A stretch of DNA of 64,000 nt. Source: Oleispirillum sp963668495 (GTDB lineage: Bacteria > Pseudomonadota > Alphaproteobacteria > Rhodospirillales > Rhodospirillaceae). This document shows, in pieces, positions 43,556 to 52,417 of the stretch. A program made the translations under genes and the position numbers. The DNA lies in the NCBI GenBank assembly GCA_963668495.1, contig OY764545.1, positions 248,001 to 312,000 on the forward strand. The letters run 5' to 3'. The notes under the pieces are model-generated. The model had not been told where the DNA came from, ran no database searches, and saw only the letters and a list, made by a program, of their open reading frames with translations. Within the stretch, counting starts at the first letter, position 1, and each line of letters opens with the position of its first letter.

Positions 43556-45550
43556 TTAGAAATCCAAGTTGTCGGCAAAGCGGGCGTTTTCCTGAATAAA
43601 GCGGAAACGCAATTCCGGTTTTTTACCCATCAGGTCATCCACCAGTTTTGCCGTCTCCCGCGCGTCTTCAACCCCATCGCCGGAGCGCAGAGACGGAACC
43701 TGCACCCGCAGCAAAGTCCGCTTTGCAGGGTCCATTGTGGTTTCCTTCAGTTGGGCTGGCGGCATTTCACCAAGCCCTTTAAAGCGGCTGACATCAATTT
43801 TGGTTTTGCCCTTGAACACAGTGTTCATCAGTTCTTCACGGTGCTCGTCGTCTCGGGCATAGACCGAAGTCGCCCCATGGCTCATCCGATATAACGGCGG
43901 CATGGCAAGGTACAAATGTCCGGCTTCGACCAATCGCGGCATTTCCTTATAGAAGAACGTCATCAACAACGAAGCAATGTGCGCACCATCCACGTCAGCA
44001 TCGGTCATGATGATGATTTTCTCGTACCGCAAACGATCCGCATCGAACTGATCACGAAGGCCGCAGCCCAAGGCCTCAATAATGTCTTTCAGTTCCTGAT
44101 TGGCCTTCAGTTTATCCACGCTGGCACTGGCAACGTTCAGGATTTTGCCGCGCAAAGGCAGAATCGCCTGAGTTTCCCGGTTACGGGCTTGCTTGGCTGA
44201 GCCGCCAGCGGAATCACCCTCCACCAGAAACAGTTCTGATCCTTCAGCCGAGTTACGCGAACAATCGGACAGCTTCCCCGGCAGGCGCAGACGCTTGGTC
44301 GCAGACTTCCGGGACAGTTCCTTACTTTGCTTACGGCGTAAACGATCTTCGGCCCGTTCCAGAACCGTCTGGATCAGGTGTTTTGCCATCTCCGGGTCTG
44401 CGGACAGCCAGTGGTCAAAATGATCTTTAACCGCTTGTTCAACCAAGCGAGTTGCGCCGTTGGAGACCAGTTTTTCTTTGGTTTGTCCCTGAAACTGCGG
44501 ATCTCGAATAAACAAGGACAGCAGGGCACAACTGCCGCCGAAAACGTCGTCTGCATTGATTTTGTCAGCCTTGGCAATTTTTGCCATCTCCGCATAGGCT
44601 TTTAAACCACGGACAATAACGTTGCGGAAACCGTTTTCGTGAGTACCGCCTTCCGGTGTGGGAATGGTATTACAATAGCTGGCAAAGAACCCATCATCAT
44701 TGTCAGCGGGCCATAATGCCGCCCACTCCACACTGCCCATATCATCGGCAAGTTCCGCCGTACCACAGAAGGGTTCCGGCGTCAGACGGGCACGGTCTTT
44801 GGTCACTTCCTGTAAAAAGTCGCCAATACCATTGGGGAAGTGCAGCACACAGGACTGCGGAGTCACATCCCCTTCCCCCAGTAAATCCGGGGCACAGGTC
44901 CAACGCACCGTAACACCACGGAACAAGAACGCCTTGGAACGGGTCATCCGGTACAGGATAGCAGGCTTAAACCGAAGCTTTTCACCAAAGATTTGCGGGT
45001 CCGGCATGAAAGTGATGGTGGTGCCACGACGGTTCTGAATCGGGCCCAATTCCTGCAACGGTCCCAATGCCTTACCACGAGAGAATTCCTGCCGATAGAG
45101 TTGACGACTGCGTGCGACCTCAACCACCAAAGATGAAGACAGGGCATTCACAACCGAAATCCCCACCCCGTGCAGACCACCGGATACTTTATACGCGCTG
45201 CCGCCAAATTTACCGCCGGAGTGCAACGTGGTCATAATCACTTCAAGGGCAGATTTATCCGGGTGCTTGGGGTGCGGATCGACCGGGATACCCCGACCAT
45301 TATCGCGGATGGTCAAGGCTCCGTCGGAACCAAGTTCCACATCAATTGTGGATGCATGCCCAGCCACGGCTTCATCCATGGCATTATCCAGAATCTCCGC
45401 CATCAGGTGATGCATGGCGCGCTCATCCGTGCCGCCAATGTACATACCCGGCCTGCGGCGAACAGGTTCCAGTCCCTCCAGAACCTCGATATCTTTCGCG
45501 GTATAGGCTTCGGAATTGGCGACTGAAGGATCAGAGAACATGTCGGACAT
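43556..45550 (-). CDS. parE: DNA topoisomerase IV subunit B
   Basis: A 664-residue type IIA topoisomerase ATPase subunit. VLEGLEPVRRRPGMYIG starts the GHKL domain, with EILDNAMDEAV and DNGRGIPVDPHP as ATP-binding motifs and GGLHGVGISVVNAL as the lid. The TOPRIM domain has EGDSAGGSAKQARNR and DADVDGAHIASLL. The length and the form of these motifs fit ParE rather than GyrB. It decatenates chromosomes with ParC. Confidence 0.96.
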   Translation of the reverse strand: MSDMFSDPSVANSEAYTAKDIEVLEGLEPVRRRPGMYIGGTDERAMHHLMAEILDNAMDEAVAGHASTIDVELGSDGALTIRDNGRGIPVDPHPKHPDKSALEVIMTTLHSGGKFGGSAYKVSGGLHGVGISVVNALSSSLVVEVARSRQLYRQEFSRGKALGPLQELGPIQNRRGTTITFMPDPQIFGEKLRFKPAILYRMTRSKAFLFRGVTVRWTCAPDLLGEGDVTPQSCVLHFPNGIGDFLQEVTKDRARLTPEPFCGTAELADDMGSVEWAALWPADNDDGFFASYCNTIPTPEGGTHENGFRNVIVRGLKAYAEMAKIAKADKINADDVFGGSCALLSLFIRDPQFQGQTKEKLVSNGATRLVEQAVKDHFDHWLSADPEMAKHLIQTVLERAEDRLRRKQSKELSRKSATKRLRLPGKLSDCSRNSAEGSELFLVEGDSAGGSAKQARNRETQAILPLRGKILNVASASVDKLKANQELKDIIEALGCGLRDQFDADRLRYEKIIIMTDADVDGAHIASLLMTFFYKEMPRLVEAGHLYLAMPPLYRMSHGATSVYARDDEHREELMNTVFKGKTKIDVSRFKGLGEMPPAQLKETTMDPAKRTLLRVQVPSLRSGDGVEDARETAKLVDDLMGKKPELRFRFIQENARFADNLDF

Positions 45551-45675
45551 GAACGAACGTACTTTTCATCAATATATTAATGGATCAACCACACCGGAAA
45601 CTATGCAGCCCCGATGCAAATACAATCTGCAACGCAGCAGAGCAACAGTCCATGCGTCGCATCACAGGCAATCGG

Positions 45676-46146
45676 TCAGGGCTTGAGGCGGGCGATACAC
45701 CCGACTTCCACTGGGGCATTTAATGGCAAAGCCGCCACGCCAACGGCATTGCGCGTATGCCGCCCGGCTTCCCCGAACACATCCACCATCAAATCAGACA
45801 CCCCATTTGCCACCTTCGGCTGTTCCGTGAAGTCCGAGGTTGACGCCACGAATACATCCAGACGGACAATTTGGGCAATCCGGTCCAGATCCCCTTCGCA
45901 TGCATCACGCAGCTTGGCAATCACCTGCAAACCGGCAAGTCGAGCAGCCGCAATTCCTGCACTCACATCCACATTGCTCCCCAAGTGCCCGGTACAGGAC
46001 AAGCCACTTGCCGTCATCGGCAATTGACCGGACAGGTACACCCAACCATCAACAACCATGTGGCTGACGTAATTGGCAACAGGTGCGGCGGATTCTGGCA
46101 ACTCAATGCCAAGGGCTTCAAGGCGGCTTTTCACGGTTTCAGTCAT
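45676..46146 (-). CDS. RidA/YjgF/UK114 family protein
   Basis: A 156-residue RidA-like protein with the longer N-terminus (VKSRLEALGIELPESAAP) of the subgroup seen widely in proteobacteria. WVYLSGQLPM, RLDVFVASTSDF and the RNAVGVAALPLNAPVEV block carry the conserved Arg. Family members deaminate reactive enamine/imine intermediates from PLP enzymes such as serine/threonine dehydratase. AGGACC precedes ATG 46146. It lies about 100 bases after the receiver protein on the same strand. Confidence 0.88.
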   Translation of the reverse strand: MTETVKSRLEALGIELPESAAPVANYVSHMVVDGWVYLSGQLPMTASGLSCTGHLGSNVDVSAGIAAARLAGLQVIAKLRDACEGDLDRIAQIVRLDVFVASTSDFTEQPKVANGVSDLMVDVFGEAGRHTRNAVGVAALPLNAPVEVGCIARLKP

Positions 46147-46245
46147 GGCAGGTCCTGAGATATTGGAATTCAGAACCAGCAAGATACCGGGGAATATGGT
46201 CTTTGGGCAAGCCCCTGACCATGAAAGAAACAAAAGCAGAGAACG

Positions 46246-46632
46246 TTAAGAGACACCCAAAATCCGAACCATGCGTTTTTGCAACGCTTCTGCGGAAAAT
46301 GGTTTCACAATAAAACCAGAGACCCGCGCACTGCGGGCGGTCATGATCTTGGTTTCATCCGCATGAGATGTCATGAACATAAACGGAATACCCATTGTGC
46401 TCTTTCTGGATCGAACCTCACGCAGCAGTTGGAGCCCAGTCATAGGTTCAAGATCCCACTCCGATAAAATAAAGTCGACTCGCGCCTCTGCCATGACATC
46501 AAGCGCACGGCTGCCGTCTCTGGCATCCAGAACATCAGACACACCAACTTGCCGCAGAATATTGCGTACAATCACCACCATTGACTTATGAGGTTCTACG
46601 ATCAGGACCGTATTATTGAATTGAAATGGCAA
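46246..46632 (-). CDS. Degenerate CheY-like receiver protein (phospho-Asp replaced by Glu)
   Basis: A 128-residue stand-alone receiver domain. The conserved Thr (T88, MFMTSH) and Lys (K110, FIVKPF) are present. The phosphorylated Asp, normally in a SDW/DxxMP context, is replaced by E58 in ILSEWDLEPMTG, and the acidic pair (DD in CheY) is E13-P14 in LIVEPHKS. This probably locks the protein in one state or makes it phosphorylation-independent. The start is TTG 46632, well supported by AAAGGAGG five bases upstream. No kinase is adjacent. Confidence 0.85.
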   Translation of the reverse strand: MPFQFNNTVLIVEPHKSMVVIVRNILRQVGVSDVLDARDGSRALDVMAEARVDFILSEWDLEPMTGLQLLREVRSRKSTMGIPFMFMTSHADETKIMTARSARVSGFIVKPFSAEALQKRMVRILGVS

Positions 46633-46794
46633 CCGGGCCTCCTTTTGGTCACATAATCAGCCCCTCAAACCGCGACGAAACATACTATGGCGTGCCAACT
46701 CTTAAATAACAATACTAGGCTCACTATTCTATTTATGCGCGCTGATCCTAAAAAAAACACCCTGCCCCGATAATTAGAGGAGAGGAAGTGTAAA

Positions 46795-46836
46795 ATGGCA
46801 ACTGGCGTGAAAGGCCACAAACGCATATGCTTTTGA
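46795..46836 (+). CDS. Possible 13-residue leader ORF upstream of serA
   Basis: ATGGCAACTGGC... encodes MATGVKGHKRICF and stops 58 bases before the serA start. GAGGAAG lies upstream at a workable distance. It has no run of serine codons, so classical attenuation is not suggested. It may be chance. Confidence 0.25.
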   Translation: MATGVKGHKRICF

Positions 46837-46894
46837 TCTGCTGGCCGAATATTTGACCCGCGTTACTGGATTTGACTTGCGCTGGAGTACTCTC

Positions 46895-48142
46895 GTGGAC
46901 CGTTCTGCAATACCGCTCTCCCTTCCCAAAGACAAAATCAAAATCGTCCTGTTTGAGGGCATTCACGATAACGCGATCCACGCCCTGAACGTGGCAGGAT
47001 ATACCAACATCGCGACCTACCCCGGCGCACTGGATGGCGATGACCTAAAACACGCCGTTGCCGATGCCCATATTATTGGCATCCGGTCCCGAACCAAGCT
47101 GACCGCAGATGTCATCGATGCCGCACCGAAGCTTGTAGCTATCGGTTGTTTTTGCATCGGCACCAACCAAGTTGACCTAAAAGCCGCCAAACTGAAGGGC
47201 GTCCCGGTTTTCAACGCTCCGTATTCCAATACGCGTTCTGTGGCGGAACTGGTTCTTGGCGAAATGATCATACTTGCCCGTGGCATTCCCGAAAAATCCA
47301 CCGCCGCCCATGAAGGTCGCTGGCTGAAAACCGCCGCCGGAAGCCATGAAGTTCGCGGCAAAACCCTTGGCATCATTGGCTATGGACACATTGGTTCTCA
47401 ATTGTCGATCATTGCGGAATCCATGGGGATGCGGGTGCAGTATTACGACATTGTCAACAAACTGGCGCTGGGCAATGCGACCCCTTGCCAAAGCCTTGAT
47501 GAGTTGCTGTCCACATCCGACATCGTAACCCTGCATGTACCGCAGACAGACCAGACCAAAAACATGATCGGCGCAAATGAATTTGCCCGCATGCGGGATG
47601 GAACCGTATTTCTGAATGCGTCCAGAGGCACAGTTGTGGATATTGACGCCCTGACTGCCGCCCTTAAATCCGGCAAGGTGAAAGGTGCAGCCGTAGACGT
47701 GTTCCCGAAAGAACCCGCAGACGCAGACGAAGAATTTGTTTCGCCTTTGCGCGGACTGCCGAACGTAATTCTGACCCCGCATGTCGGGGGATCCACGCAG
47801 GAAGCCCAGGCTAACATCGGTGCGGAAGTTGCAGATAAGCTCATCACCTATTCTGACAATGGTTCCACCCAAGGCGCTGTCAACTTTGTCGAAGTTGCCC
47901 TGCCCAAACAGGGCGAGGCCACACGCTTCATGCATATTCACCGCAACGTTCCCGGCGTTCTGTCGAAGATCAACGATATTTTCTCCGGTCAAGGCATCAA
48001 CATTTCCGGGCAATATCTGCGTACAGATGGTGAAACTGGCTATGTTGTTGTGGACGTAGAAGCAGACATCAAGCCGGGGCAAGGTGTACGCCGCCAACTT
48101 GAAGCCATCGACGGCACCATCCGCGTGCGCTTCCTGATCTAA
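46895..48142 (+). CDS. serA: D-3-phosphoglycerate dehydrogenase
   Basis: A 415-residue enzyme that oxidises 3-phosphoglycerate to 3-phosphohydroxypyruvate, the first step of serine synthesis. It is very close to the E. coli type: IGCFCIGTNQVDL, FNAPYSNTRSVAELVLGE, NAD motif GIIGYGHIGSQL, NASRGTVVDI and catalytic His in LTPHVGGSTQEAQ. A C-terminal ACT domain (HIHRNVPGVLSKINDIF) suggests serine feedback. I start at GTG 46895, which has GGAG seven bases upstream and fits the E. coli length. The frame extends to a TTG at 46853. Confidence 0.96.
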   Translation: MDRSAIPLSLPKDKIKIVLFEGIHDNAIHALNVAGYTNIATYPGALDGDDLKHAVADAHIIGIRSRTKLTADVIDAAPKLVAIGCFCIGTNQVDLKAAKLKGVPVFNAPYSNTRSVAELVLGEMIILARGIPEKSTAAHEGRWLKTAAGSHEVRGKTLGIIGYGHIGSQLSIIAESMGMRVQYYDIVNKLALGNATPCQSLDELLSTSDIVTLHVPQTDQTKNMIGANEFARMRDGTVFLNASRGTVVDIDALTAALKSGKVKGAAVDVFPKEPADADEEFVSPLRGLPNVILTPHVGGSTQEAQANIGAEVADKLITYSDNGSTQGAVNFVEVALPKQGEATRFMHIHRNVPGVLSKINDIFSGQGINISGQYLRTDGETGYVVVDVEADIKPGQGVRRQLEAIDGTIRVRFLI

Positions 48143-48167
48143 GGCCGATTTATCCTTGCATCTTTGT

Positions 48168-48198
48168 ATCCCCCGTGGCCTCACGGGGGATTTTTATT
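48168..48198 (+). terminator. Terminator after serA
   Basis: ATCCCCCGTG and CACGGGGGAT pair around GCCT, followed by TTTTTATT. It directly abuts the FNR-type box at 48197. Confidence 0.93.
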
Positions 48199-48210
48199 GA
48201 TAAATATCAA
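48197..48210 (+). promoter_or_regulatory. Perfect FNR/Anr/FixK-type box upstream of the peroxiredoxin
   Basis: TTGATAAATATCAA matches TTGAT-N4-ATCAA at all fixed positions. A -10-like TATATA/TAGAAT lies at 48241-48250, placing the box near -45 to -50 of the predicted start, near the position of an activator site. Further ATCAAT/ATTGAT repeats follow at 48207-48216 and 48251-48270. Confidence 0.62.
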
Positions 48211-48351
48211 TTGATTGCAAAATACATTAGGATTTTCTTTTATATAGAATTAATCAATCACAACCATTGATATTGCCTGATTGCGGAATATGTCTTTACG
48301 GGTATCTTTGTTTTCAAGAACACTTTCCTCCCGACATTAAGGACCAGAGAG

Positions 48352-49005
48352 ATGACTGAACAAACTTCCGCAGCGGACATGATGATGCCGCGCCTAAACG
48401 AACCTGCGCCGTTCTTCCGGGCCGAAACCACCCACGGTGAAAAGTGTCTGGACGATTATGAAGGCAAATGGCTGATTCTGTTTTCGCACCCGGCTGATTT
48501 CACCCCCGTATGCACAACGGAATTCATGGCTTTCGCCAAGCAACAGGACGCCTTTGCCGAACGGAATTGCGAACTTCTGGGGCTGTCCATTGATTCCACG
48601 TTCTCCCACATTGCATGGGTCCGCAATATCAAGGAAAAGTTTGGTGTTGATGTGAAGTTTCCGATTATTGCCGACCTGTCCATGCAGGTTGCCAAAAGCT
48701 ATGGCATGATTCAGCCGGGCGCCTCGGATACTTCAGCCGTTCGCGCCACATTCTTTATTGATCCCAAGGGGCTTTTACGGTCCATGATGTACTACCCAAT
48801 GACCAATGGTCGGACCGTGGCAGAATTCCTGCGGATATTGGATGCAATGCAGGCCTCAGACAACTTCGGCATTGCAACCCCGGAAAGCTGGCAACCGGGT
48901 GATAAGGTCATCGTTCCACCGCCGAAAACCGTTGCCGACGCCATGGCGCGGGAACATCAGGGCCATGAATACGTGGATTGGTACTTCTGTAAGAAGAACG
49001 TCTAA
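48352..49005 (+). CDS. Prx6-family peroxiredoxin
   Basis: A 217-residue peroxiredoxin that reduces H2O2 and organic peroxides. The peroxidatic Cys is C54 in HPADFTPVCTTEF. The Prx6-type C-terminal arm ends HEYVDWYFCKKNV with C213 as a possible resolving cysteine, as in archaeal and Thermotoga-type members. ATG 48352 is preceded by AAGGA. A monocistronic unit with an FNR-type box upstream and a terminator downstream. Confidence 0.92.
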   Translation: MTEQTSAADMMMPRLNEPAPFFRAETTHGEKCLDDYEGKWLILFSHPADFTPVCTTEFMAFAKQQDAFAERNCELLGLSIDSTFSHIAWVRNIKEKFGVDVKFPIIADLSMQVAKSYGMIQPGASDTSAVRATFFIDPKGLLRSMMYYPMTNGRTVAEFLRILDAMQASDNFGIATPESWQPGDKVIVPPPKTVADAMAREHQGHEYVDWYFCKKNV

Positions 49006-49056
49006 ACCATCACTCAGGCTGTCTCTTCACACCTAAGGCAAGACTAAGAAAACAAC

Positions 49057-49092
49057 GCAAAACCCCGCCAAACAGGACGGGGTTTTGTTGTC
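49057..49092. terminator. Bidirectional terminator between the peroxiredoxin and gcvPB
   Basis: CAACGCAAAACCCCG pairs with CGGGGTTTTGTTG around a CCAAACAGGA loop. It serves both convergent genes. Confidence 0.85.
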
Positions 49093-49148
49093 AATCTGGA
49101 CCGCCTATCGACGGCAGATCTTTTCGTTGTCTATCGGTTCAGCAAACC

Positions 49149-50660
49149 CTAGGCGTCCGCCGGCTTCCAGCGCAACACCGGATTCCGTGCAGCCAGTGTT
49201 TCATCCAGACGGCGACGCGGAGTGTGTACCGGGGCTGCATGGAAGGCATCAACCGCACCTGCTTTGGCTTGCTCTGCCAATTTCAGCATGGTGTCAATAA
49301 ATGCATCCAAGGTTGCTTTGCTCTCGGTTTCTGTCGGCTCAATCAACATTGCGCCATGCACCACCAGCGGGAAGTACACGGTCATCGGGTGATAGCCTTC
49401 ATCAATCAAAGCCTTGGCAATATCCAATGTTGTGACCCCGGTCCCTTTCAGGAAGGAATCATCGAACAAAGCTTCGTGCATGCACGGCCCCTCAAACGGA
49501 GCAGACAGCGTATCCTTCAGGCGGGCCAACACATAGTTTGCATTCAGCACCGCATCACCAGATGCCATGCGAATACCGTCCGCACCCATGCTCATCAGGT
49601 ACGCCAAGCCACGCAGCAAGACGCCAAACTGCCCGTGGAAGCCCTTCATCCGACCAAACGGCTTATAATCTTCCCCGGCCTGAACCGCATGTTCCACCAA
49701 CTCGAACCCATCTTCGTGGCGACGCACGAACGGCAATGGCGCGAATTTGGCAATAGCTTCGGACAATACTGTCGGGCCGGAACCCGGGCCACCGCCGCCA
49801 TGGGGGGTTGAGAAGGTCTTGTGAACGTTGATATGCATGGCATCAACACCAAGGTCGGCGATTTTCACACGACCAACGATGGCGTTGTAGTTTGCGCCGT
49901 CCATATAGACATAGCCGCCAATGGCATGAACCATTTTGGAAATCTCGCGGATTTCACTTTCAAACAACCCACAGGTATTGGGGTTGGTGATCATGATCCC
50001 GGCGATTTCCGGCCCGATATCACTGTTCAGTTTCTCCTGCAAGGCGTCCAGATCAACCCGTCCACAGTCCAATGCCGGAATGCTGACGGTTTTATAGCCA
50101 CACTGCACCGCCGTTGCCGGGTTGGTGCCATGGGCAGATTCCGGCACCAGAATATATTTACGCGGGTTGCCACGGTCCTCATGCGCCGCACGAATGGTCA
50201 TCATGCCACACAATTCGCCGTGCGCGCCTGCCGCCGGAGACAGGGAAATCCCGGCCATTCCGGTCAGTTCCATCACCCATTCGGCAAACATATCAAGAGC
50301 CTGCAAAGCCCCCTGCACCGTAGAAATCGGTTGCATGGGATGCAAATCCCCCAGCCCCGGTGTCCGAGCCATTTTTTCATTCAGGCGCGGATTGTATTTC
50401 ATGGTGCAGGAACCAAGCGGATAGAACCCGGCATCAACACTGTAATTCTTCTGGGACAGACGTGTGTAATGACGCACCACTTGTGGTTCAGCCAAACCGG
50501 GCAAACCGATCCGGCCTTCACGGGCACAGCCACCCAACATGTCCTCAGCCTCACGCGGTTCCGGCAGATCAACCGCCGTCATTTCCGCTGAACCTTGTTC
50601 AAACAGCAGAGGCTCTTCCATCATCAGCCCCTTGTGCGCGGAATTGGTAAATGCGCTCAT
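49149..50660 (-). CDS. gcvPB: Glycine dehydrogenase (decarboxylating) subunit 2
   Basis: A 503-residue C-terminal half of glycine cleavage P-protein. The PLP lysine lies in HINVHKTFSTPHGGGG, the classic P-protein site. YPLGSCTMKYNP is also diagnostic. With GcvPA it decarboxylates glycine and transfers aminomethyl to the lipoyl arm of GcvH. Its ATG overlaps the gcvPA stop by four bases. Last gene of the operon. Confidence 0.97.
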   Translation of the reverse strand: MSAFTNSAHKGLMMEEPLLFEQGSAEMTAVDLPEPREAEDMLGGCAREGRIGLPGLAEPQVVRHYTRLSQKNYSVDAGFYPLGSCTMKYNPRLNEKMARTPGLGDLHPMQPISTVQGALQALDMFAEWVMELTGMAGISLSPAAGAHGELCGMMTIRAAHEDRGNPRKYILVPESAHGTNPATAVQCGYKTVSIPALDCGRVDLDALQEKLNSDIGPEIAGIMITNPNTCGLFESEIREISKMVHAIGGYVYMDGANYNAIVGRVKIADLGVDAMHINVHKTFSTPHGGGGPGSGPTVLSEAIAKFAPLPFVRRHEDGFELVEHAVQAGEDYKPFGRMKGFHGQFGVLLRGLAYLMSMGADGIRMASGDAVLNANYVLARLKDTLSAPFEGPCMHEALFDDSFLKGTGVTTLDIAKALIDEGYHPMTVYFPLVVHGAMLIEPTETESKATLDAFIDTMLKLAEQAKAGAVDAFHAAPVHTPRRRLDETLAARNPVLRWKPADA

Positions 50661-52003
50661 TGCAGGACCTCCGTCAGAGCCGAGACCAAAGCCTCGATAT
50701 CGCCGTCCGTGTTGGTTTCCGTCACCGCCACCAGAATTACATCATCCAGTTCGGGATAGGTCGGATACAAACGGGACACAGGAACACCGCCCATAACGCC
50801 GCGATCCACCAAAGCTTCGACCACTTCAGCCCCCGGTTTGCTGACCTTGATGGCAAACTCGTTGAAGAAGGATTGGTTCAACAGCTTCACACCCGGAACC
50901 TTGGCAATTGCCTTCGCCGTGGTCACGGCTGCCCGGTGGTTGATTTTGGCAAGCTTGGTAAAGCCGGCCTCGCCCAACATAGCCAAATGAATGGCAAATG
51001 CCGTCGCACACAAACCAGAGTTCGTGCAGATGTTGGAGGTAGCCTTTTCCCGGCGGATATGCTGCTCACGGGTTGACAGGGTCAATACGTAACCACGCTG
51101 CCCGTCCGCATCCAGAGTTTCACCGACCAAGCGGCCCGGCATGTTGCGCTGGTATTTGGTTCGGGTTGCCATCAGGCCAAGCCCCGGCCCACCAAAGGAC
51201 AGCGGCATACCAAGGGACGAACCATCGGCAATCACAATATCCGCACCCATCTCACCCGGGGCTTTCAGCGCACCAAGAGAGACAACTTCAGACACTGCAA
51301 CTACCAGCAATACGCCATGTTCATGGCACTGGCTTGCCAACGCGGTGAAGTCTTTGACATGTCCAAAGAAGCTGGGCGTTTGCACGATAATGCATGCCAA
51401 ATCCGCAGACACTCGACCGATCAGGTCTTCAAGGTCCATGGCGTTGGGCGGCAGAACCTCACACCCCATGCCCGTAAAGCCCAATTGGGTTTTGGTGACT
51501 TCAGCATAGTGCGGATGGACGCTGCCGGAAACCAAGACAGTCTTCCGGCGGGTCACGCGGCAGGCCATTAATGCGGCTTCAGCACAGGCCGTTGCACCGT
51601 CATACAAGGACGCATTGGCAACTTCCATCCCGGTCAGCATGCAGACCTGCGTTTGGAATTCAAACATTGCCTGCAACGTACCTTGGGAAATTTCCGGCTG
51701 GTACGGGGTATACGATGTCAGAAACTCTGCACGCTGGATCAATGCATCGACTGCAGCCGGGGCATGGTGACGATATGCTCCAGCGCCAAGGAAGCTGGCG
51801 GCACAAGCCGGGCTGAGATTTTGCAAGGCCAGATCATGGAAGGTCTGTTCGACTTCCATTTCCCCTTGAACATCGGGCAAGTCAAAGGTTGCCGCATCCC
51901 GCACATCCTGCGGAATATCGCGAAACAGCTCTTCAACCGACCCGGCACCGATGACCTTAAGCATTTCTGCCCGGTCTTCGGTGCTGAGCGGCAAATAACG
52001 CAT
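50657..52003 (-). CDS. gcvPA: Glycine dehydrogenase (decarboxylating) subunit 1
   Basis: A 448-residue N-terminal half of P-protein (MRYLPLSTEDRAEMLKVIG). SFLGAGAYRHHAPAAVD and TPYQPEISQGTLQAMFEFQT are hallmark blocks. Split PA/PB subunits are common in alphaproteobacteria that lack the fused form. Its ATG overlaps the gcvH stop by one base. Confidence 0.97.
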   Translation of the reverse strand: MRYLPLSTEDRAEMLKVIGAGSVEELFRDIPQDVRDAATFDLPDVQGEMEVEQTFHDLALQNLSPACAASFLGAGAYRHHAPAAVDALIQRAEFLTSYTPYQPEISQGTLQAMFEFQTQVCMLTGMEVANASLYDGATACAEAALMACRVTRRKTVLVSGSVHPHYAEVTKTQLGFTGMGCEVLPPNAMDLEDLIGRVSADLACIIVQTPSFFGHVKDFTALASQCHEHGVLLVVAVSEVVSLGALKAPGEMGADIVIADGSSLGMPLSFGGPGLGLMATRTKYQRNMPGRLVGETLDADGQRGYVLTLSTREQHIRREKATSNICTNSGLCATAFAIHLAMLGEAGFTKLAKINHRAAVTTAKAIAKVPGVKLLNQSFFNEFAIKVSKPGAEVVEALVDRGVMGGVPVSRLYPTYPELDDVILVAVTETNTDGDIEALVSALTEVLQ

Positions 52004-52380
52004 CAGGCCAGACCCTCGATGAATTTGGTGTAATCGGTCAGGTTCATCAACTCATCCAATTCGGACGGTTCTGACAATTTGATTCTAAAGAACCAACCGT
52101 CCCCTTCGGCATGTTCGTTGACCATGCCGGGTGCATCTGCCAGCTCTTCGTTGATTTCAACGATTTCACCAGAAACCGGAGCATACACTTCGCTGGCGGC
52201 CTTCACGGATTCCACCACAGCAATATCTTCGCCGTGTTCAACTTCCGCGCCGACTTCCGGCAGGTCCACATACACCACATCGCCCAATTGTTCCTGAGCA
52301 TAATTGGTAATGCCGACGGTCCCCACATCACCTTCGACCATGATCCATTCGTGATCTTCGGAGAAATAAATTTTAGCCAT
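52003..52380 (-). CDS. gcvH: Glycine cleavage system H protein
   Basis: A 125-residue lipoyl carrier. The lipoylated lysine is K60 in VESVKAASEVYAPVSG. YFSEDHEWI is the typical N-terminus. I use ATG 52380, with AAGGGGG seven bases upstream. The frame to 52572 lies inside gcvT and is not real. Confidence 0.97.
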   Translation of the reverse strand: MAKIYFSEDHEWIMVEGDVGTVGITNYAQEQLGDVVYVDLPEVGAEVEHGEDIAVVESVKAASEVYAPVSGEIVEINEELADAPGMVNEHAEGDGWFFRIKLSEPSELDELMNLTDYTKFIEGLA

Positions 52381-52417
52381 GTTTCTACCCCCTTTATGGG
52401 GTCCCCTGTGCTTTTGG

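Noticed and set aside
47177..48184. 335-residue minus-strand frame opposite serA
   Set aside because: The plus-strand frame encodes an unmistakable SerA. The antisense product shows no family pattern and runs through the serA terminator.
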